A stretch of 64,000 bases of DNA, taken from assembly GCA_027625915.1 (NCBI GenBank), contig JANTQA010000047.1, forward strand, positions 9,362,001 to 9,426,000. The letters run 5' to 3'. A model generated the notes under the pieces. It ran no database searches and was not told the DNA's origin. It saw only the letters and a program-made list of their open reading frames with translations. This stretch comes from Anaeramoeba flamelloides (Eukaryota > Metamonada > Anaeramoebidae). The position numbers were made by a program, and so were the translations under genes. Position 1 is the first letter of the stretch. The number at the start of each line of letters is the position of its first letter. Below are positions 13,596 through 24,800 of the stretch, in pieces.

Positions 13596-16500
13596 ATGGA
13601 TATTAAAGTGTCAATTCGAATACGGCCATTTAGTAAAAGCGAAGTACTTGCAAAAGAAAAAAAGGCATGGAAAGTCAAAGGGAAAACAATCAAGAGTATT
13701 TGTGATCCAAATTCCAAAAGTTCTGTAAAAGGAAGAAAAATGTTAAACAAAAGTCTACGGTTTGATTTCATCTTTGACGAAAAGTCTTCAACGGAGCATG
13801 TGCATACCAAAGTTGGACAACCAATTATTACATCTTTAATGAAAGGATTTAATGGAACAATTTTTTGTTATGGACAAACAGGTTCTGGGAAAACCTTTAC
13901 TTTGACAGGCAATTCAGAAATACCAGGAATCATCCCTCTTGCTGTGAAAGATGTTTTCAATTCAATTAAGAATGTAAATTATCTCTTCTTTTTGTTCAAA
14001 GAATTACAATAAAAAACAATTTCGAGAATCACAACCTATGCGTTAAACAATTTTTCACAAAAAAAAAAAAAAAAAATTTGATAATTCAATCAAAATTATT
14101 CCATCGTATTTCACAAACGCCCCCCCCCCCCCCCCCCCCCCAACTTTAAAATTAACTCATTTCAAAATTAATCAATCTTTCAAAAAAGAAACAAAATATC
14201 GATTTTTGGAAAACATATAAAAAAAACAATAAAACAGATCATAAAGCTTTATAAAAGATGAAACAGATCAAATTTATAAACCCATTTTAAACACTTTGTC
14301 TTCACTTTTTCATAAAGACTAAATAAAATCTTCACAATTAATTACACTGAAATTTGAAATATCAATGTGAAAAATTTTCACTTCCTTTTCCATATTTTTC
14401 TTTTACAAATAGAGTTCTCAAAGAGAGAGGTTGTAATTTATTTGTTCACCCATAATATATCAAATATATACCAATAAAAAAAAAACTAAATAAACAAATT
14501 TCAATCAATTTCCTTGAAATTAACTCTTTGATGAACAAGAATAAAAAGTTTGGGTGAAAATTGTTTTCGGTTTATTCCCCAAACACGATTAAAGAAATGA
14601 AAATCAAATTTGTATTTAATTGTAACCACTGGAACTTTCAATACCTACACTTAGATGTGACACTATTGAAATTGATTTTCTAATTATTTATTTTACCATC
14701 TTTTTCTTATAAAGTTCCAAAATTATTCTAAATTTTGGAAAACAAAATCATTTCGAATACAACGATTTTCAAAAATTGCCAACTCAACCTCACAAAAGAT
14801 TCAAAAACAAACAATAAAAAGATCCACCCAAAGTCAGAAAGATCATCAATTTCAATCTTTCTTTTTAAAAAATTAACTAATAAAAAAAAAAAAAGTGGAA
14901 ATCAAATATGAAATTTTTTTCACATTCAAAATTCAAATACCTTTAACATTTAAAATATAAAAAACCACTAACATCCAATTAAACCCAACAAATACAAAAG
15001 AATTGTAATTAAAATTCACCACTTAAATGAGTCTCTAATAATTTGTGATTTTATTTATCTTCACTACAAAAATCTCATGTCTTCAATCAAACCTATAACC
15101 TTTTAAAACTTTCAAACACTTTCAGACAATTTATAAAACATTTCAAACATTTTCCAACACTTTTAAAGCTGGAAATGTGTTGCAAAAGTGATAATCTTTG
15201 TAATAGTCACTTGAATTTTTGGTTCTTTCAAACTCTAATTTGTCATTTTTTCTAAAACTTTTATCCTTCTTTTTCTTTTCCGAAAAAAAAATTAATTTTG
15301 AAATCCCCTTCAACAAACAACACAAAACCCAAAAAAAAAAAAAAAAACAAAATCTTTAATCAAACTAGACAACAACAAGAGAATTTTTGCTTCGTGTTTC
15401 ATATTTAGAAATTTATAATGAAAAAATTCAAGATCTTTTAAATCCAAATTCCCAAGCATTGAAGGTTAAAGAAGATCCCAACAAGGGATTTTTTGTCCAA
15501 AACTTAAGGGAAGAGATCATTGTCTCCGTTGAGCAAGTTATGGAACTAATATCGTTTGGGAACCAAAACAGACATGTCGGCGCGACAAATGTCAACGAGC
15601 ATTCCTCAAGATCTCATTGTCTCTTCCGGATGGTTGTTGAATCAAGGAGGAAGCATCAGAAGCAAGAAAACCTACCAACAGATCAAAGCAACGAACAAAG
15701 CACAAGCAAAAAAGGAAAAAAGCAAGATCTAGATCAAGCTGTGCGTGTCAGTTGCTTAAATTTAGTTGATTTGGCTGGTTCTGAAAGGATTGTACATTCA
15801 CAGACATCTGGGCAGAGGCTCACAGAAGGTATTCATATTAACAAGTCGCTTTTAGCCCTGAGCAATGTAATTTCCAGGCTCAGTGATCGCAAATCCTCTC
15901 ATATCCCATACCGGGATTCCAACTTGACAAAGATCTTAAAGCCCTCGATTGGTGGCAATGCGATGACTGCAATCATTTGTACGCTCAGCCCTGCGTTTTC
16001 ATATAAGGAAATCTCAAAGTCAACCTTACAGTTTGCACAAAGCGCCAGCCGTGTGAAAAATAAGCCACAGGTCAACGAAATCTTGGACGAAGGTGCACTG
16101 CTTCGGAAATACCGAAGAATGATCAAGGGTCTGAAAAGGAAATTAAAAGTTGCGCAGAATCAGGATCAAATCAAAATCCTCATTGAAGAAAACCAAGAAA
16201 AGAAGAAACTGAACGAAGAAATGTCTCTGAGGTTAGCTGAGCAGGAACGGCTCAAAAGCCAAACTGATAAGCAAGTTGAAAAATTAAAAACATTAATTAT
16301 TTCGTCCAATAGCGATATGAATCAGAAAATTTTGATCAAAAATAAAAAGAAAATCCGTTCATTAAGGAGAGAAACCTGGTGCCCGGGTCATAATTTAGGA
16401 GGGTTTAAACCATTGGGGATCAAAAAGAAAAAGAAAAAGAAAAAAAAAACCCATCTTAAAAAGAAAAATCCAAATATCAATCAAGAAAAAAAGAACCAAT

Positions 16501-19500
16501 CAGAAAATAAAAAAAAAATTAAAAAAATGAAAATAAATCCAAAACTAAAAAAACAGCAACCCAATAGTCTATTAAAAAAAAATAATTTCAAAGAAGAAAA
16601 CTCTTTAAAATTATCAAGCAACAACCCCAAATATTCTAATAACGAATTAAACCAAATAATCGATAATAATGAAAATAAAGCAATAACACCAAAGATGAAA
16701 AAACAAAACATGGGTTTATCTCGAAAAAGAAAATCCACTGAATGCTTTACCGATTCAAACAAAGAAAAAAAGGAAATGAAAAATGGAAAGGAAAGGGAAA
16801 GCGAACGGGAAAGCGAACGGCAAAGCGACAAGGATAATGATAATGAAGACAACACAGAAAATTATCAAAATTTAAAAAAAACTAGAATTTCATCGAATAA
16901 AAAAAAATCATTAACTAAAAAATCGTCTCCTAACATTCAATTAGAACAAATCTCTCAAAACAACAGCAACGACAACCGCGGTAGTAGTATGATCAAAAAC
17001 AACCGGGACAAGCGACAATCTTTAATAATAACTCAAGAGAATGGATTTTTAAAAAAAAAAATCGATCAACTTGAACAAGAAAATTTTTTAGTCAATGAAG
17101 AAAATAGACAATTAAAAAAAAAATTATATGATCAAGAAAAATTAATTAATGAATTAAAATTGAAATTAACAAAGTCCGATCAAGAATTAAAAGATTCCCA
17201 AGCAGAAAAGGTAAAGCAAGCCTTTATCCAAGATCTTGGCACCATTCCTAATGTGAACAAGGATTCTCAAGAATTGGAAGATGAATTAAATAATAAGGAA
17301 TTGGCATTAGAAATTGCACAGATTAACATTGAATCGCTTCAAGAAAAAATAGAAGAATTGGAGCATCAATTAAATAACGAACAACAGGAACATGATGAAA
17401 AAGTTAATAAGAAAGATGAAGAATATCAAGATTTAGAAAAGGAATATAATGAATTAAAAAAAGAAAATGTGGAGGAATTAAAATTGCAAATCAAAACAAT
17501 AGCTAATGATCTCGAAAAAGAAAAAACGAAAAATACAAAAATAATTGAAAATAAAAATAAAATTATCAATAATTTGACGAAAAACAATAAAAAACTAATT
17601 AATTCTGATAACAATATAGTTTCTGGAGTCTCAGATTCTGAAATTCGAAAGCGAACTGTCACAAAGCCAATTAAACGAAAAAAAACAAAAATAATTAAAA
17701 AAAATAAATCGATGAATAACAAGAACAAAAATACCAAAACCAGTACTGGTTCTACTAAAAATAAAAGTAGCACTATTAACAACCCGAATAAAATTGAAAT
17801 GAATAAATTGAATAAAAAAATAACTGATTTGGAAAAAATAATAAATCAAAATAAAGAAGCGGAAAAAAAAATTAATAGACAATTACATAATTCTGAAACA
17901 AGTGTCTCGCAATTGCAAGACGAAAAAAGAAAATTAAACCGAGAACTAAGAATCTCAAATCGTGATTTAGAAAATAAAAGCAAAAATTATGAAAAAAATG
18001 TGAATAAATTAAAGCAAGTTGAAAATAAATTAAGACAAACTTTAACTGAAAAAAATAAAATCCAAAGTGAAAAAAGCAATTTAGATCGAGAATTAAAGAT
18101 AATAAACAAGAAATTAGAAAACTGTGAAAAGGAAAATAAAAAATTAAAATCCCAAACTGAAAAAAATAGAGATAGTTCTTATAAATTAATAAATTTAAAC
18201 AAGCAATTAGATAAATTAAATAAGGAAAGGGAATTAAATAATAAAAAAAGAAACCAATTACTGAATGAAAATAAAAAATTAAACGAAGAAACAAAAAAAT
18301 TGGAACAAAAATTAAAAAAAGTTGAACAAGATAATTTCAAGATCGAAAACGAACTCAAAAGCAAAAATAACAAATTAAAATTATTAAATAAAAATTTGAA
18401 TGACAAAGATCAATTATTAAATGAGACTAAGAAGAAACAAGAAAAGGAAATTAAAAAATTAGATGAACATAACAAAAAGCAATTAATTGAAAAGGAAAAA
18501 AAGGCAAATTTAAATGAAAAAAGGCAAAAGGAAACACAAAATAAATTAAAAACCCAATATGAGAAATTATTAAAGGACAACAAAATTTTGACAAGGGATT
18601 TTGAGACTTTAAACAGCAATTTTAAAAAAATTGAAAAAGAACATATATTAAAAATTGAATCGGCTAAAAAAGAAAACCAATCACAAATTGAAAAATTAAA
18701 AAACAACAATGCCAAAAAGCAAGAGGAATTAAAGTCAGTTAATATACAATTAAATGAACGAATACAATTAATTGAAATTGAAAGGGACAACAATAAAACT
18801 TTAAATCAAGAAAATGAAAAATTATTAAATGAAATTAAAAAAATAAAAACCCAAATAACCAATCTTGAAAAGGAAAAGCAGGATGAAATTAAGAATAGTG
18901 AAAAATTAAAGAAAGAGTTGTCCAATAAATTTGACGAAAATAATAAGAAATTAATAAATGAATATGAGTCAAAAATTGATAACTATAAAAAGGAAATTGA
19001 AGAAATCCAAAAAGCAAAATTAATTGAATTAAATAATAAAGAAAGTTTATTAAATGAAATAAATTTAAATTTAAAAAATGAAAATAATAATTTGCTCAAA
19101 GACAAAGATCTTTTGATTACAGAAAAAAATAATTTGATTGCAGAAAAGAATAGTTTGATCGAAAAAAATGAAAAGCAAATTAGTGAATATAATAAAAAAA
19201 TCGACCAACTCAAGAATGAAAATGAAAAAAACATAAATAATATAATGACAAAAAATGATGAAGAGATGGAAAATTTAAATCAGATTTTGAAATCATTCAA
19301 ATATAATAAAAATGAAAATGAACAACATTTAAATGATCAAATTGAAGCCCAAATAACAACAATTGACCAATTAAATTCTGAAATAAAAATTTTGAAACAA
19401 AATATTAAAGAACTTGAAATAAAATATGATTACAATTTGAAAAAAAAGGATAAGGAAATGAAAGAAGAATTGCAAAACTTGAAAAAGGAAATTGAAATTG

Positions 19501-20744
19501 AAATCCAAAAACAAAATTATTTAATCGAAGAAAAAAAAACGATCCTCTCTGAAAAAAACCAACAAATTAAATTATTACAAATGAGATTATTACAAAACGA
19601 TGAAAAATTAAACGATTTACAAAATGAAAATACAATGGAATTCCATAAGATATTTAATGAAAATCAAAATTATTTAAAGGAATGCAAGGAATTAAATGTG
19701 TTGTTAAATAATAAAAACGAGAGCATTGATGAACTGAACTTGCAACTGATCGAAGAAAAGCAAAAAAATAAAAAACTGAAAAAGCAAATCTATTTAAAGG
19801 AAAAGGAGTTTAACGAATTGCAAACTAAAAAAGACATCCAACTCAAGAAAAATAAAATTACCAATTCAAAGGTGATGCAAAAATACGAATCACAATTGGA
19901 AAGTTTGAAGGAAAGCAATGAGAATTTACAAGGCAATTTAAATAATATAAATCTCAATTTAGAAAAAAAGGAAAGACTTTTAATCCAATTGAAAAAGGAA
20001 AATAAAGAATTAGTATTTGGTTTAGAAAACGCTGAGAGTTTTAATACCCAGAATGCCGTTAACGAAAAGAAATTGAAAAGATTAAAGCAAAAATTATTAA
20101 TTGAAACCCAGCAAAAAAATGACTATTTGAACCAAATCTCAACTTTGGAGCAAGATACCGAAAGATATAAAGAACAACTACAAAGAGTCACACAAAAATT
20201 AAACAAGTTCCATTTAGAAAACCAACGAAACAACAGTCTAAACATTGAAAAGAAAATTGAAAAATTTGAAAAGGAAAATCATCTTTTAAATTTCAAATTG
20301 AAGGAAATTAAAAAACGCTTTGATAAAAACCATTCAAATTTCGGCTCGAGCAAGAATTCCGAATACGATTTATTGAACGAAATCCAAAATTTAAGATTCC
20401 AATTACAATTCGATCATAATAGAAGAGAGAACCAGAACGGCATTATCCAGGATTACGAACACAAAATCAGCAACTTTAAAAAGGAAATCCAAAAACTCAA
20501 GCAACAAAGCCAAATCAACCAATTAGAAATCGCACAGAATTTGAAAAAAATTAAACACTTACAAATCCAAAATCAAAAAATTTCAAATAATAATAGTCAT
20601 TCTCAGAAAAATATGATTTCTTTTAGTAACAAGAAAAAGAATTTTAATTCAATGGGTTCGGGCAATAAAGAAAACGTAGATTTAAATGTGAATTCAAATT
20701 TTTTCAAGCCTTTATCTTTTGATTCGAATAATAAATTTTTTTAA
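13596..20744 (+). CDS. Kinesin-7 / CENP-E-like motor protein
   Basis: Plus-end-directed microtubule motor; CENP-E-type kinesins work at kinetochores. Exon 1 is 13596–13973 and exon 2 is 15369–20744, joined in phase 0 across a 1395-nt intron (GTAAAT...CTAG). The product is about 1917 residues. Motor domain at the N-terminus: P-loop GQTGSGKT 93–100, switch I NEHSSRSH 202–209, switch II DLAGSE 260–265, HIPYRDSNLTKIL near 304–316, neck SASRVKNKP near 352–358. EIPGIIPLAVKDVF and SSRSHCLFRMVVESR resemble CENP-E. RRETWCPG at 459–466 matches a motif I recall after the motor in kinesin-7s. The rest is a Lys-rich basic tract followed by about 1200 residues of Glu/Lys/Asn heptad coiled coil, fitting a long stalk. 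Exon 2 frame requires the acceptor at 15367–15368, giving SIKN|TTTREFLLRVSYLEIYNE. The stop at 20742 may be bypassed by splicing (see 20958–21176). Confidence 0.92.
13974..15368 (+). other. Kinesin intron (1395 nt) with a poly-C run
   Basis: Donor GTAAAT and acceptor ACTAG lie between motor-domain codons for SIKN and TTTREF. The intron has a run of 22 C at 14120–14141, striking in DNA this AT-rich. A stretch at about 14340–14590 partly resembles the 165-bp MITE family (TTCCATATTTTTCTTTTA, AGAGTTCTCAA). No internal exon recognised. Confidence 0.85.
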
Positions 20745-20957
20745 TTTTTAATTTTCATTTTTTTTTTATTTTTTTATTTTTAAATACTAATTCTTAATAT
20801 AAAATTTTAATTCTTATTTTTATTTATTATAATAGAATTATTATCAATTCTGATAAAACTATTATTATTTTATTTTCTGAAGAATAAATATCTTTTTTAA
20901 ATCATTTTTTCTTTTTTTTTTTCCATTTTATCTATGGCTGAATCTTCTTTATATTAG

Positions 20958-21176
20958 GAAGAAGAGTTACAAAGGAAAAAGATCAAGTGGTTACTTGCTA
21001 ATACTGTGACACTGGGACAAGAAAGTATGAGTAACTTGAAAATAAAAACCAAAAAGCAAATGTCTAAAAATGATCAAAGTTTTAATAGCAAAAAAGATCA
21101 AAAAAAAAAATTAAATATACAACAATTAAATAACGATTCCCAAGTGAGCATTCATGATCAATTATCAAATTATTAA
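20958..21176 (+). CDS. Orphan terminal exon, possible alternative kinesin tail
   Basis: An open frame of 72 codons starts right after a splice acceptor (ATATTAG) and ends TAA at 21174. It reads EEELQRKKIKWLLANTVTLG, then a Lys/Asn/Gln-rich stretch ending HDQLSNY. It has no ATG near its start, so it should be an internal or terminal exon. The kinesin frame contains a possible phase-0 donor at 20676 (GAAAAC|GTAGAT). Splicing there would replace the last 22 kinesin residues with this exon across a 282-nt intron. Phase and spacing fit, but the replaced segment also looks coding, so this may be alternative splicing or a decayed exon. I do not recognise the sequence. Confidence 0.45.
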   Translation, partial: EEELQRKKIKWLLANTVTLGQESMSNLKIKTKKQMSKNDQSFNSKKDQKKKLNIQQLNNDSQVSIHDQLSNY

Positions 21177-21835
21177 ATAAACCAAAAGTATCGTGGTTGT
21201 GATTTTTGGATTTTCTTGATTTAAGATATCATCGATTGTTTTTTTTTTTTTTTTTTTTTTTTTACCAATTGCTTCTTATAAACCCTTTTTTTTAAATTTC
21301 TTTTGTTTTTTCCTTTTTACTTTTTTCTTTTCAATTTTTCTGCTTTTGCTTTTTAAACATAAAAAAATTTGGGTATGCCTTTTCCATGAAAAATCGTGAA
21401 ATTCATGATTTTACTTTTAAATCTCCTTTGAGGAAATTAGAGTAAAAGGACATTTAAAGTGTAATCTATACTAATCTCTTAATAAAAAAAAAATTAGCAT
21501 TTTTGTTGTTCGTTGAAATCATAAGAACGAAAAAGTAAAAATGAAGATTTTAACCAAAAAAACCGAAAAATAAATTTCAGGATCTAGAATTATTTTTAAT
21601 TAGGTTGTTTTTGTAACGAATCTATCAATTAATAATTATTAAGTTATGATTATTTATTCAAACTATATTATCGAAACTAAACTATCTATTATTAAAAAAT
21701 GAGAAAAACATTGTAATTTAATTTTAAAATTCCTCTTTATAAATAAACAAAAGAGATCCCTCTTATCTTTTTTAAATAATCTCAAAAAAAAAAATTTTTT
21801 AATAATATTTTTTATTTTTAAGTGTTTCATTGAAA
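21177..21835. other. Intergenic between convergent genes
   Basis: 660 bp separate the kinesin tail exon from the stop of the CK2 beta gene on the other strand. It contains a 23-nt poly-T tract around 21240 and A/T-rich sequence suited to two 3' untranslated regions. No gene seen. Confidence 0.6.
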
Positions 21836-24800
21836 TTATTTTTCCTTTTCAATTTCTTTTTCATTTTCTATTATAATTTTTTTATCGTTTTTTTCTTGTA
21901 ATAAGAGATTCATTTTTTTAGATTTTGAATATTTCGAAATGCTATTACTTATTTTAAATCCATAAATTCTAGGAATATATCTATGCGTTGGTCGGAATGG
22001 CAATACATCTTTGTTAGAATTTAATAGTGAATGCGCAAATGTTGTTCCAAAATATGCCCCATCTATTTTTCTATGCTCTGGGTTTTTGGGTATATATACT
22101 CTTTGACAGCGAGGACAAAAGAGTTTTAATGAATACTATAAAAAAGAACAGATACAAATGAAGAAATGACAAAATGAATTGAAAAATTATAAATGTTGTA
22201 AAAAATTAGAAATGAATTATTGTCCTATATATTTTTTGAAAAAGAATTTACTTGTCCAATGATATCTGAAAGCCCAATTGGGAGAGTAGGCTGATTTTCA
22301 CAATACACTCTGGGGCATGTACCAAATTTCGCCTTTCGATATTTTTTAAGCTATTTACAGGTTAACATCGAATAATAATAACCAGAACCATAATTAACAT
22401 AGATAAAGATAAAATTGTATAGATAGATAATTATTTGTTTTTTTTTAATAATAAAAAAAAAAATTAGAAAAATAGAGATACATAAAATTATAAATAATAA
22501 TTATTAAATTAGAAATTTGATTGTTCAAAATAAAATTTTCTTCAAGATATTTTGGAAATTTGGTTAATTTTATTCTCCCAAAATTCAAAATCAATTTTTT
22601 TCTGAAAAAAATGATTTGAATTATTATAACGAATTTTGGTGAATAAAACCAAACAATTTTTAACAAAAAATTTTTTAAAATTCGAAAATTATTTTGCATT
22701 TTTTTTCTAATTTTTTGTAAACGAGAAAAGGACTTTTTTAAAACCTTAAAGAATAAAAATTTTTACGAAATAGATCTCAATTTCATTGATAAACTTTTAG
22801 TTATGCTTCTATCAAATTTAGATTTATTTAATCACCTATACCTAGATTAGTTTTATTTGTTGAGATTTAACTTGAAAGATTAATAATGAAAAATAATTAC
22901 AAAATATTAAATTTTCTTTCTAAATCAATACTTTCCAAAAACTAAAAATATATTTTGCATTTTTAAGAATTAACCTATTTGCTAATAAAAATAATAGGTT
23001 AATTTATTTGGTTTTATCTTGGAAACATGTGAATTTTGGATTTCAAAATTTAGACTCAAATTAATAAATTGTTTAAATGGGATTTACTCATCCATTTCAG
23101 AAATCCAAAACACAAATTACAAAATAAAAAATTTTTTTAAGATCTTGACAAGATTTCATTTTATTTTTAAAAAATACTACTCTCTTAATTTATTTTTCCA
23201 CAAGATATTTATGATTAGTAAAAAATATTATCATATTTCTTAAAATTATTTTTTACAATTATATCCACATTTTAAAAAATAGAATCAGGATTTTAAATTT
23301 ATGAATAAGAATTTTTTGAAATTTGAATATCCACAAATTTACGAAATTTATATTTGTTTTCTTTTCTTATTTTTGTCTTTTTAATAGTATTAATTACTGA
23401 TGATTATTTCCAATTAAAAAATGCAAATTCAATTTCAAGTAGAAAAAAAATATTTAATTCTCGAAAGAAAGGAATATATATTACAAACTCAAAAATATTT
23501 GAAAATATTGTAATTTAGTGTGGTTATCGTTCTTACTTTTGGGGATTTTATAGAAAAAGCAAGTGGAATTGGCATTATATATCGTATGCTAACTTGTATC
23601 TAATTTCGTATAATTTTTTTTACCTTAATTGCACTTACTTTACAAAAAAAAATAAATTTTTTACAAGTAGCAAATAAAATCAAACCTAAATAAAAATTTC
23701 AATTGACAATCCACAAATCACAATTTTTTATAACTTATCTTTCGATCTATTATTTTTACACTCATCAATTTGGATTTAGGAAAAACAAATAAAAAAAAAA
23801 TAGCTTTTTTTGAACCACTATTAAAATTAATACGAAGTTGAAGATCGATCAGCTAAAAATTAAAATAACATATTTTCACACCTTAAAACCCAAGATAATC
23901 TTTTTTCCAGTTTCAGGGATTGTGAACCTGGAGGTATCTGAGCCATATATAAAAAAATTTTCACTTTTTTCCCAAATCCAAAAGTTATTAAAATTCCCAA
24001 TTGTTCTTAGGACTTAAACTCATAGGTTTTGAACCTTTAAACTACTTGTTACATTTTTTTTTTATATTTTAATAAAGTTAAATTTCAAATCCAAAGTCAA
24101 AGACACGCCAGATGCTGTTGTGTACATATTTTAAAATCTTCGAAATAAGTTAAATAATAATATGTAGTCTCTCACTCAGAACATCTGACATGGGCTTTCA
24201 AGCAATCATTTTTGAAAAATAGAAAATTGTTTTTTACAATTTCGAAAAGGAATAAATAAATCCCTATTATAAATATAAATTTAGTGCGTTGGATTGTTCT
24301 GTGTTGCACGCTTCTTTTATTTTCTTTAAACAAATTTTATTTAACAAGAGAAATGATTGTGCATAATTTTGATTTCAAAAACAGATCTGATATTGATAAT
24401 ATTCATAAAAAAGGAATAAATTGTGATTTTCATTTAAAATTGTCATTACTCTTATTTTAGAGTATCAATAAAACGTGAATGAGAATACACAAACGTTAAA
24501 ACTGTTATCGTGATTAATACTTTATTTTATCATTTGGGAGTTGATTCACTTACCGTGAATTTGCCCCATACTTTTGGAATTGCTTGCCACTAAAAATGGT
24601 ATTCTTAAATTCCACTTCTTTTGGTAGAAAAAATTCAAAGAATAAAAAAAAAGATTCTTATGTTCTCCTTTACAAAAAATTCAATTTAATAAAAAAAATT
24701 CAAAGAATTCTCAATTTCAAAAAATCAAATTTGAAAAAAAAACAAAATTTCATAAGATCTCATTGCAAAAAATTCTGAGGATCTCTCTCGAGGAAAAAAA

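Noticed and set aside
16481-19234. Several Phe/Leu/Ser-rich minus-strand frames
   Set aside because: Shadows of the Lys/Glu/Asn coiled coil of the kinesin.
23900-24060. tRNA-like words (GGTTTTGAACC, GTGAACCTGG)
   Set aside because: No cloverleaf with proper arms and anticodon could be folded around them by eye.
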